34,502 nt of DNA, from positions 1 to 34,502 of the forward strand of contig QHVT01000038.1 of the NCBI GenBank assembly GCA_003223645.1, given 5' to 3'. Below are positions 1-7,175 of this stretch, in pieces. The notes below the pieces were generated by a model. It made no database searches. It worked only from the letters and a program-made list of their open reading frames with translations, and was not told where the DNA came from. Each line of letters opens with the position of its first letter. Positions within the stretch are counted from its first letter, which is position 1. The DNA comes from Acidobacteriota bacterium. Lineage in GTDB: Bacteria > Acidobacteriota > Thermoanaerobaculia > Gp7-AA8. A program made the translations under genes and the position numbers.

Positions 1-776
1 ACCGGGTGCTCGCGGCCGATGACCGCGGACTGGTAGGAGTGTTCGAGGATGCGGAAGGTGATCGCGCCGTTGACGTTGGCCGCGACCAGCCCCACGGGCG
101 TCTTGATCGCACCACCGACAGACGCGCGGAGCTGGCTGCCGTAGGTGTCATAGGTGTTGCCGTCCCACGAGGCTGCGAGCCCGTCTGAGAGCGCTTCAGC
201 CAGCCCGTTGATGTGCAGCGTCCGGTCGACGCCACCGAGGTTCTGCCCGCCCTGGTAGTTGTCTATCGCCAGCATCGCCGACATGGTGAGCGCCGCGTTG
301 CCGTAGTCGGTCTTCACCATCGAGAGCACGGCGGTCGGGCCGTTGACTTCGATCTCGACTTCCTCGAGATACTCCGGAATCGACACCTCGTAATACTTCG
401 GACCGAAGAGCAGGCCGGCGAAGGTCTGGCGCTTGCTGATGTTGAAGCCGCCGACGCCTTTCGCGTATGCCTGGCCGATCATCGGCTTGTAGAGGAAGTT
501 CTCCTGGATCTGCGGGCCGCCCGGATAGACGTGGTGCCGGGCCTTGAGAAATTCCATCAGCGGATCGTTCTTGAAGAAGTTGTCCGCCAGCCCCGGCATG
601 ATGTTCTTGGTCGTCGCCGTGTTGATCGGGTCGAGGTTGACCAGACCGACGAGCGGCAGGAGCGAGAGCGCGTAGAGGAACGCGGGGTCGTAGGCGGCGA
701 GGGCGAGGAGGCAGGCGACGACGACGAGGAGTCGATGGGTCGCGAGCCAGCTCGAAAGACAAACGAGCTTGCACAT
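1..776 (-). CDS. Major capsid protein, N-terminal 258 residues (cut by window edge)
   Basis: This is the phage major capsid protein, the subunit that builds the icosahedral shell. Residues 52-100 (NTATTKNIMPGLADNFF, then YPGGPQIQENFLYKPMIGQ) match a capsid family common in environmental tailed phages. The scaffold gene lies directly upstream, the usual order. The start is the ATG at 776, preceded by GAAGGA eight bases away. That start gives an unusual hydrophobic segment at about residues 17-46, rich in Leu, Val and Ala, before the capsid core begins. It could be a membrane anchor, a cleaved arm or an assembly signal; this is inferred. The C-terminus lies beyond the left edge. The assignment rests on remembered family sequence, not on a search. 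Confidence 0.85.
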   Translation of the reverse strand, partial: MCKLVCLSSWLATHRLLVVVACLLALAAYDPAFLYALSLLPLVGLVNLDPINTATTKNIMPGLADNFFKNDPLMEFLKARHHVYPGGPQIQENFLYKPMIGQAYAKGVGGFNISKRQTFAGLLFGPKYYEVSIPEYLEEVEIEVNGPTAVLSMVKTDYGNAALTMSAMLAIDNYQGGQNLGGVDRTLHINGLAEALSDGLAASWDGNTYDTYGSQLRASVGGAIKTPVGLVAANVNGAITFRILEHSYQSAVIGREHP

Positions 777-826
777 GGTCAGTGTCCTTCTCACCCTGCC
801 CTACGGAGAGCCGTCGACAAGGTGCG

Positions 827-1618
827 CTAGGCCGAGGCGCCGGCCTGCTTCTGCATGACGTCCATCGCGGTCGCGACGGCTGCGTCGAGCGAGTACTGAT
901 TGGCGCGGGCCGCCTTCTCAGCCTCGGGTATCCGCAGGCCCGACAGCGTGGTCGCCGATTGACGCGCAGACGGATAGGGGCCCATTGACTTGCCGGCTTC
1001 GGTCAGGCCCGTCAGCCGTCCCCGCTCCTCCGCGGCTTTGATGTCGGCTTCGTACTTCTCTTTGGCTTTGGCTGCACGGCGCTCGGCGACCGAGGCGGCG
1101 TAGAACTGCTTGATGTCCTGGTTCGCCGAGAGCGCTTCGCGTGCGAGCTTCTCCGCATCGAGCACTTCGCCGAACTCCACGCCGTGCTGCGCGACGAGCG
1201 TCGGCAGGATGGTCGAGAGCGCGAGCCCCTGGCCGGCGAGCGTGTCGGCGACCGTGCCGATGCGCTTGTCGATCTCGGTGAGCAGGGTCCGCGGATCGAA
1301 CGGCTGTGGGTTGCCGTTGCCGGGCTGACCGGGCTGGTTGGTCGGTTGTGGGTTGCCGTTGCCGCCAGCGCCGTTGCCGCCGTTGCCGCCGTTGCTCGCC
1401 AGGTGCTTGTTCTTCTCCCACCATTCCGCCTGCTCGCGTGCCCGCTCGTTGACCTCGGCGATACCGGCAGCGAGCTGCCGGCCGATCGCGGTCGCTTCGT
1501 CCTGGGCCTGGCTGTAGAGCGAGCGCGCCGCTTCGCGCTCTTCTTCAGGCAGTTTGCCGAGGACGAGATCGAGGAACGATTTCGCCTTATTCAGTTGTGG
1601 TTGTGTCTGGAGCGCCAT
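827..1618 (-). CDS. Capsid scaffold / assembly protein
   Basis: This 263-aa protein is probably the scaffold around which the procapsid forms. It is largely charged helix: residues 10-70 are Glu/Arg/Ala-rich, a flexible Gly/Asn/Pro/Gln linker covers about 74-107, and a second helical part follows from about 110. The residue make-up, the length and the position immediately upstream of the capsid gene in transcription order all fit scaffold proteins. No catalytic motif is visible, so a fused maturation protease is unlikely. A purine-rich AAGGAG lies about 12 bases before the ATG, inside the end of the previous gene. Function is inferred from position and composition. Confidence 0.7.
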   Translation of the reverse strand: MALQTQPQLNKAKSFLDLVLGKLPEEEREAARSLYSQAQDEATAIGRQLAAGIAEVNERAREQAEWWEKNKHLASNGGNGGNGAGGNGNPQPTNQPGQPGNGNPQPFDPRTLLTEIDKRIGTVADTLAGQGLALSTILPTLVAQHGVEFGEVLDAEKLAREALSANQDIKQFYAASVAERRAAKAKEKYEADIKAAEERGRLTGLTEAGKSMGPYPSARQSATTLSGLRIPEAEKAARANQYSLDAAVATAMDVMQKQAGASA

Positions 1619-1624
1619 TGTCTG

Positions 1625-1777
1625 TTACGGCTCCTTCGCCTTCGCCTTCAGTACCTTCACGACATCGGTGCCAGAGGAAGCGGGATGCTTCGACCTACCG
1701 CGCGTGAGCCAGTACCGCACGCCGCCATACGCCGCCGTCGTAACGAGTCCGCCGAGGAGCAGCTTGAGAAACGTCAT
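1625..1777 (-). CDS. 50-aa single-pass membrane protein
   Basis: This is a tiny protein that starts with MTFLKLLLGGLVTTAAYGGV, one hydrophobic helix at the N-terminus, followed by a basic tail ending KVLKAKAKEP. Its ATG overlaps the stop of the Pro/Gly-rich protein upstream (ATGA at 1774-1777), so it is probably translated by re-initiation. It sits one step upstream of the scaffold. Function is unknown. Together with the leader on the capsid protein and the anchored protein at 7176-7871, it adds to a set of membrane-directed proteins inside the virion gene block. Confidence 0.7.
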   Translation of the reverse strand: MTFLKLLLGGLVTTAAYGGVRYWLTRGRSKHPASSGTDVVKVLKAKAKEP

Positions 1778-2316
1778 GCGACCCGGCCTGCGCCGAAGCC
1801 GCCGCCTGGAAACTGGTTGCCAGCCTGCACCATGCCGCCGCCGCGCGGCATTCCCGCCGTGCCGCCGGGCAGGCCGGCGCCGATCCCGGGGACCGTCCCG
1901 ACCTGCTGCAGATACCCCGCGACCGCGTTGGCGATGAGCTCGCGTGCCTGATCGAGTTGTGCGGCGACGTCGGGCATGACGCCGGCGAGCGTCAGAATGG
2001 CTTCGTCGATCTTTGCGCCGAGCGCCATCAGGCCGCTCAGGTCAGGCCCGGACGACGGCATCCCGCCTGGACCCGGCAGCGCGGCCGCGCCCGGCATTCC
2101 ACCTGGTGCTCCGGCCGGGCCTGGCGGCATTCCCATGCCGACCGGCGGCGCACCGGGACCGGCCGGACCGCCTGGCCCTGGTGGCAGGCCGGGGCGCTGA
2201 AATGGCAGGACGTTCCCGCCGGTCAGCACGCCGAGCTGGCTGGATTCCCGCGCCGCCGGTGGGAAGGTCACCGGATTGGGCGGCGGGCCATCGAGTTGCT
2301 GGCGTCCGAATGGCAT
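1774..2316 (-). CDS. Pro/Gly/Met-rich putative structural protein, 180 aa
   Basis: The protein is low in complexity. About residues 40-90 consist of repeated Pro, Gly, Ala and Met, and the C-terminus (about 140-180) is again Gly-rich. Between them lies one plausible helical segment (about 92-140, beginning SGLMALGAKIDEAIL and including AAQLDQARELIANAVAGYL). Such proteins are seen between portal and capsid genes in some phages and are often virion-associated, but this family was not recognised. The start at 2316 follows the stop of the previous gene by nine bases. The downstream membrane protein overlaps its stop. Confidence 0.65.
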   Translation of the reverse strand: MPFGRQQLDGPPPNPVTFPPAARESSQLGVLTGGNVLPFQRPGLPPGPGGPAGPGAPPVGMGMPPGPAGAPGGMPGAAALPGPGGMPSSGPDLSGLMALGAKIDEAILTLAGVMPDVAAQLDQARELIANAVAGYLQQVGTVPGIGAGLPGGTAGMPRGGGMVQAGNQFPGGGFGAGRVA

Positions 2317-2325
2317 CAGCCGGGG

Positions 2326-2472
2326 TTACTTTCCGAGCTTCGGGGTTGCGATGCCCTGGGTGAAGTTCGTGCGAATTCCTCCGATGCGCTTGCTGGGCAT
2401 CTTCGGCCCCATCTTCTTGCCGCCGATTCCAGGCGGCGAGGACTTCGGCATCCGCGGCATTCCAAAAGCCAT
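2326..2472 (-). CDS. 48-aa basic glycine/proline-rich protein
   Basis: A very short protein (MAFGMPRMPKSSPPGIGGKK and on to TPKLGK) with many Lys, Pro, Gly and Met residues and no obvious fold. It has a near-perfect ribosome binding site, AGGAGG, nine bases before its ATG, and the ATG shares one base with the stop of the preceding gene (TGATG at 2470-2474). Those signals, rather than recognised homology, support it as a real gene. It may bind DNA or the shell surface; that is a guess from charge. Confidence 0.7.
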   Translation of the reverse strand: MAFGMPRMPKSSPPGIGGKKMGPKMPSKRIGGIRTNFTQGIATPKLGK

Positions 2473-2648
2473 CAGCGTCTTCCTCCTATCGACCGCCGTG
2501 GCGCGATCTTCTCGCCGTGGCGACGGCCGACCGATAATGCGATTGCGATCGCCTGCTTGCGACTGGTGACCTTTGGACCGCCCGGGCCGCTGTGGAGCGT
2601 GCCCGCCTTGAATTCATCGAAGGCTTGCTTCTTCGACGTCAGCGGCAT
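2472..2648 (-). CDS. DUF6496-like small phage protein
   Basis: The 58-aa product reads F-DEFKAGTLHSG, then GPKVTSRKQAIAIALS at about residues 25-39. This pattern (KxGxLxSG, SRKQAIAIALS) is typical of the small DUF6496 family, which occurs in phages and prophages and has no established function. It is basic and mostly helical. The start is the ATG at 2648; the stop shares a base with the next start, so the two are coupled. An oppositely oriented HNH gene begins 44 bases upstream. Family recognition is from memory of the motif. Confidence 0.75.
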   Translation of the reverse strand: MPLTSKKQAFDEFKAGTLHSGPGGPKVTSRKQAIAIALSVGRRHGEKIAPRRSIGGRR

Positions 2649-2691
2649 CTCAACTTGCCTGCCTCAATCGGGCGGCGTATGATTGGCCGCC

Positions 2692-3099
2692 ATGCCCGGA
2701 CGAGGTCGACCGTTTCAACACGGAATGACGCCTTGGAACAAGGCGCGCGTCCCGCTGATCTGTGCGCGCTGTCGGCAGCCGTTTACGGTTCCCCGCAGTC
2801 GGGCGGCGACGGCGCGTGCCTGTTCGATGCAGTGTCACAACGAACTGATCGCTGAGGCACATCGCGGAAAGCCGCACCCGGCGCGCTGGACGGGCGGCGG
2901 CATTCAGGCGTACCGACGATGCAGGAAGCCGGCGTGCGAACGGTGCGGATCGACGAAGAACCTGATGGTGCATCATCGCAACCACAATCGGCGCGACAAC
3001 GTACTCACGAATCTTGAAACGGTTTGCCGTAGCTGCCACTGTTCTCATTCGATCAAAGCACGCGATCCGATCACCGGACGCTTCGCATCAGTGTCCTAA
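2692..3099 (+). CDS. HNH endonuclease, inserted opposite to the surrounding operon
   Basis: This rightward gene in a leftward block encodes a free-standing HNH nuclease of the homing type. Two Cys pairs at the N-terminal part (CARC, then CSMQC) and a second set (CERC, CRSCH) would bind zinc. The HNH core is MVHHRNHNRRDN followed by N-x-ETVCRSCHCSHS near the C-terminus. Such genes move between phage genomes by cutting alleles that lack them. A TTG at 2683 would add three residues; the ATG at 2692 is preferred although no clear ribosome binding site precedes either. Its last 12 bases overlap the end of the convergent gene at 3088-3243. Confidence 0.85.
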   Translation: MPGRGRPFQHGMTPWNKARVPLICARCRQPFTVPRSRAATARACSMQCHNELIAEAHRGKPHPARWTGGGIQAYRRCRKPACERCGSTKNLMVHHRNHNRRDNVLTNLETVCRSCHCSHSIKARDPITGRFASVS

Positions 3100-3243
3100 C
3101 TTCTTTCCGGTTGCTGCTGCTCGCTGAAATCGCTTCTTCCCGTACTTGGAACGACCAATACTGGCTGCGACGGCGCCGGGGTTGGAGATCCCCGGCTTCT
3201 TCGCCAGCTGCCCTTTCAATTTCGAGAAGCCAACGTAAGCCAT
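3088..3243 (-). CDS. 51-aa basic phage protein
   Basis: The product MAYVGFSKLKGQLAKKPGIS, then NPGAVAASIGRSKYGKKRFQ, belongs to a recurring type of tiny phage protein with the pattern KKPG-x-NPxAxAAxIGRxKYGKK. It is strongly basic at the C-terminus and probably helical. It resembles the neighbouring 48-aa and 58-aa basic proteins in size and charge, so the three may work together in DNA condensation or head assembly; this is inference. AGGTAA precedes the ATG at a good distance. The 3' end overlaps the convergent HNH gene by 12 bases. Confidence 0.75.
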   Translation of the reverse strand: MAYVGFSKLKGQLAKKPGISNPGAVAASIGRSKYGKKRFQRAAATGKKLGH

Positions 3244-3263
3244 CGGTGCTTACCTGCTAACGG

Positions 3264-3605
3264 CTAGATCGTCGACCCCGGCACCGTCCCATGCTCCTGC
3301 GTCTTGCTGTGGTCGGCCGTCCAGCCCGGACGCTGCCGCATCGCCGCCTGCGCCGCGAGCCCGCCGTCGATCCCGCGGGCGATGACCGTCTCAGTCTTGT
3401 CGGGGTTGTCGTTGTTCTTGAGCGTGATGTCGAAGTCGCGCTCGGTCGTGGTCGGCGGCACCGTGGTCTCGGCAGCTGGCGCCGCGGCGACCGGTTCGGC
3501 CGCCGGAGCGGATCCGGCCGGTGGCGGCAAGGCGCCACTCCCGGCAGACGACGATGTCAGGATCTCGGCCTGGTCGGACTCGGTGGGCTTGCGTGTCGGC
3601 GTCAT
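3264..3605 (-). CDS. 113-aa protein with Pro/Ala-rich linker, unknown function
   Basis: The N-terminal half (about residues 1-55) is a disordered Ser/Pro/Ala/Thr linker. The C-terminal half contains a small ordered part (about 56-95, DFDITLKNNDNPDKTETVIA and on through RGIDGGLAAQAAMRQRPGW) that could be a short beta-alpha unit. No family was recognised. It is the first gene after the intrinsic terminator at 3633-3680, so it probably has its own promoter or is reached by read-through. A run of purines (GAGAGGCAGAGAGG) precedes the ATG. Confidence 0.6.
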   Translation of the reverse strand: MTPTRKPTESDQAEILTSSSAGSGALPPPAGSAPAAEPVAAAPAAETTVPPTTTERDFDITLKNNDNPDKTETVIARGIDGGLAAQAAMRQRPGWTADHSKTQEHGTVPGSTI

Positions 3606-3632
3606 GCCTCTCTGCCTCTCTGCCGCTCTCTA

Positions 3633-3680
3633 GAAAAAGAAAAGGCCCGACCCCCTGAACAGGAAAGAGGAGGCCGGGCC
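3633..3680 (-). terminator. Strong intrinsic terminator for the leftward portal operon
   Basis: Read leftward, the sequence forms a stem GGCCCGGCCTCC paired with GGGGGTCGGGCC (one G-T and one C-side wobble allowed) around a loop of about 13 bases, followed at once by TTTTCTTTTTC. This is a textbook rho-independent terminator. It separates the packaging/portal genes from the small-protein/scaffold/capsid genes. Confidence 0.85.
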
Positions 3681-3815
3681 GCATGACCGCTCGTTCACGA
3701 GTGAGACGGTCGTTGGTGCCCCGATGGACGACACCCTGCTGGTAGAGCAGCGGGTGCTAGTTGGAGAGCGTGAGGCTAAGTGCCGGAGTTTGTCAAGCGG
3801 TTCTCGATCGGACTC
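3681..3815 (-). promoter_or_regulatory. Spacer with a perfect -35 element, possible leftward promoter
   Basis: Leftward, a consensus TTGACA lies at 3796-3791. No good -10 is visible at the usual 16-18 base distance; the nearest is TAGCCT only 12 bases downstream. The stretch also has short inverted repeats, for example CTGCT-GGTAG-AGCAG near 3747-3761 and CTCGTTCACGAG near 3690. Any transcript begun here would first meet the terminator at 3633-3680, so this could be an attenuated or anti-terminated start for the capsid genes. The function is uncertain. Confidence 0.3.
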
Positions 3816-4082
3816 TCAAGCCGACGCCTTGGCTTTGGCAAGGACGATGTCGTCGGCGGTCGGCTCGAACGGGCAGCTGGGCTCGACGGCAGGCCCGACG
3901 CCGGGCTCGACCTCGACCACGATCGGCTTGCCCGCCTCGAGCAGCTTCGGTTGCCCCGATCGGTAGTGCAGGGTCAGGCTGCCGGTGTAGCGCTCCTGCC
4001 GGATGACCGAATCGAGCAGCCGTAGATCGATGGGTTGGTGCCGGGCGGCGTAGCGCTGGAGCAGGTCGGTGAGGCGGGACAT
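3816..4082 (-). CDS. 88-aa phage protein of unknown function
   Basis: The product begins MSRLTDLLQRYAARHQPIDL, a likely helix, and continues with a beta-type stretch (YTGSLTLHYRSGQPKLLEAG, then KPIVVEVEPG) before an acidic helical tail. The start at 4082 shares one base with the stop of the 34-aa membrane protein upstream (TGATG), so it is coupled to it. It is the last gene before the terminator. I do not recognise the family; a reading frame extending further upstream is rejected because it overlaps the membrane protein and portal in a poor-quality sequence. Confidence 0.65.
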   Translation of the reverse strand: MSRLTDLLQRYAARHQPIDLRLLDSVIRQERYTGSLTLHYRSGQPKLLEAGKPIVVEVEPGVGPAVEPSCPFEPTADDIVLAKAKASA

Positions 4083-4186
4083 CAGCGGCGCTCCCGGCGC
4101 TCGAGCCAGATGAAGAGGAGGCTGGTGCTGACGACACCTGTGAGAAACGCGATGCCGACGACTTCCCACGGGCAGGACAGGATCAC
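4082..4186 (-). CDS. 34-aa single-pass membrane peptide, GTG start
   Basis: The peptide has one hydrophobic segment (about residues 9-28, VVGIAFLTGVVSTSLLFIWL) and a short basic end, LERRERR, that would stay in the cytoplasm. It starts with GTG, which overlaps the portal stop as GTGA, and ends by overlapping the next start as TGATG. Both junctions support a real coupled gene in spite of its size. Position after the portal gene suggests a small accessory membrane protein, but no function can be assigned. Confidence 0.65.
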   Translation of the reverse strand: MILSCPWEVVGIAFLTGVVSTSLLFIWLERRERR

Positions 4187-6372
4187 CGGCGGGACTCCGA
4201 CATCTTGATCCGTTCGCCACCGCCAGGGATCGGTTGCCGCTCGATCGACGGCGACTTCTGTGCAGTCGCTTTTCTCCCGGCGCCTTCGCGTGCGCCGCCC
4301 ATGCCGCCGCCGCCGCCCTGGGTCGGGTTGCCGCTCGACGCCGACGAGCCGGCCGGCCCGACCGTCATGCCGCCTCCGAAGAGCTGCATCTCCGCCTGGA
4401 GCCGCTCGGTGATCGTCGTCGGGACGCGCAGGGTCAGGAGCTGACCGGTGTTCGGATCGATCGACATATTCGGCACCAGGCCGGCGGCGACCGCTTCCAT
4501 GAGGGCCGGATCGGGTGGCGTGCCCTGCTCGTCAGACGGCAGCAGCATCAGCGGCGGGCTGCCGCCGTTGGGAATCTCGAGCTTCTCCCAGAGCGTCCAC
4601 CGGTCGCACAGGCCCGCCCGCGCGAGCTGCACATACTTCAGCTGCTCCGACTTGGCGTTGAGCGCGAGTAGCGAATTCGGCGTGACGTAGAAGGTGAAGA
4701 GCTGCAGGAAGAACTGCGCCCGGTCCTTCTGGTCGCGGTTCGAATCGAGCTCGGGGTGGTAGCCGGAATCGGTCGGGGCCATCGCCGGGATGAGGTTGCC
4801 CGGGTCGTAGTCGAAGTCGGCGAGCGTCATCCCGGCGTCGCCCAGGACCGCCATGCGCTTCTTCTGGTCGTAGAACTGGAAGATGTTCGCCTTCTGCATC
4901 TCGGCCAGCTCGCGCAGGCCGACCTCGACGCGCCGGCCTTCGAGCTTCATCTCCGGGGAGAGCGCGTTCATGAAGGCTTCGATCTGCTCGGGGTCGAACG
5001 ACTGGTTGGCGGCGGCCTGCTGCAGCGCGTCGAGCGTCGAGTCGCCGGTCGCTTCGTGGAAGGCGGTCCGGAGCGCCTGCCAGAGTTCGAGCGTGTAGGG
5101 CGGGAGATCCGGGATCTCGACCACCTGCAGGCCGGTGCCGACCTGCTCTTCGGTCCGGATGCGGGCGTTCGGCTTGAGCGGATCGAACTGTTTGAGCTTC
5201 GGTTCGCTGACGCGCGCGTTGCCGGCGAGCGGCGGACGCTTCTTCTGCCGGATGTCGTCGAGCATCGTGTTCAGCAGGTCGTTGATCGCGTCCTGGATCG
5301 GCAGGTTCGAATCGACGATCGGCACGCCGAAGAAGCTCCAGGGGACGTGATCGAGCTGCAGGCGCGCGCACGGAAACATGCCGTGCCAGTAGGTGTTCGG
5401 CCCGTCCCAGAGAATGCCGGCTTCGGTCGCGATGATCAGCCGCTTGCGTGGATAGAGGCGCCCGCCGGGCGGGACCATGTAGGACCACGAGACCCCCGCT
5501 GGTCCCATCAGGACGTTGTGCGCGGTCGTGTTGACCGAGGCGTCGTTGACGTAGCAGCGGTAGAGGATGACTTCGTTGCCGGTGAGGGTCGCCGGGCCGG
5601 AGTGGACCTTGGTCAGCCCCGAGAGGGTTGAGGTCGAGCCGCTGCCCATGATCCGGTTGAGCGCGCGCTTCCACTTGGTGAAGACCCCACCGCCCCAGGG
5701 CGACGCCGACTGCTGGAGCAGCGCCGGGTGGTTCGGATACATCTGTTTGAGGACATTGAGCGAATGCGCCTCACGGATGATCATGCCGAACCAGTTCTGG
5801 ACGCTGCCGTCTCGAGACGGACGGATCGGGATCGTGTCGCGGGGGTCTCGAGCGGACATGACGATGTCGCCCATCGGCCCGTAGTAGGGGTCGTATTCGC
5901 AGACGATGTCACCACTGCCGGCGACGAAGGCGTAGTCGGCGGCGTCGGCGAGCGCGAGATCAGCGAAGGTGTTGATCCAGTGGACGACGGTGAGCTGATT
6001 GAGCAGGAGCGATTGCTTCTGAAAGTTGGGGTTCGGCGTGCGGTAGGCGTAGACCGGCTTGAGGTCGGTCAGCGCCGAGATGTGGCGCTTGCGTGTGCGC
6101 TTGGTTTCGTTGAGGACCGCGTGGCTGACGTAGGCTGGCCGCAGCTCGGTGATCTGGAGCGCGCGCTGCCGGCCCATGATGTAATCCATGTTCCGGTCAA
6201 CGGTGTCCCAGGCCGGGTCCGCCTGCATGAACGCTTCGCCCTCGGCGACCGCTTCCTTGATCCAGTCGTGCACCGGGCCGGTCGTCTGCCCGGGCTTGAG
6301 GAAGGTCTCCGTCGCACGGAGTAGTGGGTTGTCTCGATTCGCCGACAGAGAAGTCAGGACTGCAGGGGCCAT
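4183..6372 (-). CDS. Portal protein (head-tail connector)
   Basis: At 729 aa this matches large portal proteins of podovirus-like phages, the dodecameric ring through which DNA is packed and ejected. Supporting features are the gene order (terminase, small proteins, portal, scaffold, capsid), an N-terminal helical region with WDTVDRNMDYIMGRQ-type sequence, a mixed core with a Trp/Pro-rich part (HVPWSFFGVPIVDSNLPIQD at about residues 360-380, typical of portal cores), long helices in the middle (about 450-520), and a flexible Gly-rich C-terminus that includes GGAREGAGRK. The ATG follows the upstream stop with no gap. The assignment is from size, context and family memory; exact domain borders were not computed. 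Confidence 0.85.
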   Translation of the reverse strand: MAPAVLTSLSANRDNPLLRATETFLKPGQTTGPVHDWIKEAVAEGEAFMQADPAWDTVDRNMDYIMGRQRALQITELRPAYVSHAVLNETKRTRKRHISALTDLKPVYAYRTPNPNFQKQSLLLNQLTVVHWINTFADLALADAADYAFVAGSGDIVCEYDPYYGPMGDIVMSARDPRDTIPIRPSRDGSVQNWFGMIIREAHSLNVLKQMYPNHPALLQQSASPWGGGVFTKWKRALNRIMGSGSTSTLSGLTKVHSGPATLTGNEVILYRCYVNDASVNTTAHNVLMGPAGVSWSYMVPPGGRLYPRKRLIIATEAGILWDGPNTYWHGMFPCARLQLDHVPWSFFGVPIVDSNLPIQDAINDLLNTMLDDIRQKKRPPLAGNARVSEPKLKQFDPLKPNARIRTEEQVGTGLQVVEIPDLPPYTLELWQALRTAFHEATGDSTLDALQQAAANQSFDPEQIEAFMNALSPEMKLEGRRVEVGLRELAEMQKANIFQFYDQKKRMAVLGDAGMTLADFDYDPGNLIPAMAPTDSGYHPELDSNRDQKDRAQFFLQLFTFYVTPNSLLALNAKSEQLKYVQLARAGLCDRWTLWEKLEIPNGGSPPLMLLPSDEQGTPPDPALMEAVAAGLVPNMSIDPNTGQLLTLRVPTTITERLQAEMQLFGGGMTVGPAGSSASSGNPTQGGGGGMGGAREGAGRKATAQKSPSIERQPIPGGGERIKMSESRR

Positions 6373-6846
6373 CTACGCTTTCGGTGCCTCTGACTCAGGA
6401 ATCGCCGCCGCGGTGATCGGCCTGCCCTGTGTGGTCCGCATCTGCCTGGGGTCGATCCGTTCGGACTTGTTCTTCTCGAGCACCGATCCCGAGAAGGTGT
6501 TGACGTGCCTGTTGGAGTGGTTCTGAGAGAAACCTCTGAAGACGATTGGCGAGCCGTCGCCGTTCCGAGATCGCCGGAGTGATTCGTTCTCGATGGTGCG
6601 AATCTCGCGCAGGGAGGAGACGGTCACCTCGCCGCCGTCGGCAGAAGTGACGTTCAGGCCCGTCCCGCCGGTGAGGAGGTCGTGCTGCATCGTCTCGGGA
6701 TAGATTTCCATCTCGGGAACGGTCGGGCAGTTCGGACAACGCGGCCATGCAGATACCCTGTTGTGATTCGCGTCATAAATCGGTGCGGCGTACCACGTCA
6801 TTCCGACGAAGCCACAGCGGGGGCAGAGGAAGCGCTGGCGAGGCAT
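6373..6846 (-). CDS. 157-aa zinc-ribbon protein
   Basis: The N-terminus carries two Cys pairs, CPRCG at residues 8-12 and CPNC at about 37-40, a zinc ribbon. The rest is polar, without a recognisable domain, and ends in a charged tail. Its start shares a base with the stop of the preceding gene (TGATG at 6844-6848) and its stop abuts the portal ATG. A role next to the portal, such as a head-completion or DNA-binding accessory, is only an inference from place. Confidence 0.7.
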   Translation of the reverse strand: MPRQRFLCPRCGFVGMTWYAAPIYDANHNRVSAWPRCPNCPTVPEMEIYPETMQHDLLTGGTGLNVTSADGGEVTVSSLREIRTIENESLRRSRNGDGSPIVFRGFSQNHSNRHVNTFSGSVLEKNKSERIDPRQMRTTQGRPITAAAIPESEAPKA

Positions 6847-7172
6847 CAGGCGACCTTGCCGTGGACTTCACAGTGAGGATCGTAGAGGAGTAACCGCGGG
6901 CGATCCTCGCCGCGGTCGATGCCGGTGCAGGTGCAGACGAGCAGACCCATCTCGCGGCAGCGGGTGACGCGCTCTTCGAACGATGGAACGTGATCAGGCG
7001 GTAGCAGCGCACCGTCGCGGGGGAGCCCCCACCACTCGCCAGTGATCCGCGACCGCTTCCGGCGCCAGTCGTCGTCGATGTCAGCGAGCGGCTCTGTCGG
7101 AAAGACTGCGTCAGGCAGTGGCATGATCAGGCCAACGATTCTCACGGCAGGACGGATCCGGCGCAGCTTCAC
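6846..7172 (-). CDS. 108-aa small Cys/His protein
   Basis: The C-terminal half has CREMGLLVCTCTGIDRGEDR and DPHCEVHG, four Cys and two His that could bind a metal. The middle part (DDDWRRKRSRITGEWWGLPR) is highly charged with two Trp. It is closely packed between the zinc-ribbon protein and the signal-anchored protein. The frame opens with GTG at 7172; an ATG 48 bases further in (7124) is an alternative start that would remove an Arg-rich leader. Not recognised as a named family. Confidence 0.6.
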   Translation of the reverse strand: MKLRRIRPAVRIVGLIMPLPDAVFPTEPLADIDDDWRRKRSRITGEWWGLPRDGALLPPDHVPSFEERVTRCREMGLLVCTCTGIDRGEDRPRLLLYDPHCEVHGKVA

Positions 7173-7175
7173 TCG

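Noticed and set aside
3720-3800. tRNA-like stretch (TGGTAGAGCAGCGGG and nearby hairpin)
   Set aside because: The D-arm-like part is present, but acceptor ends do not pair and there is no T-arm with GTTCGAATC at the needed place on either strand.
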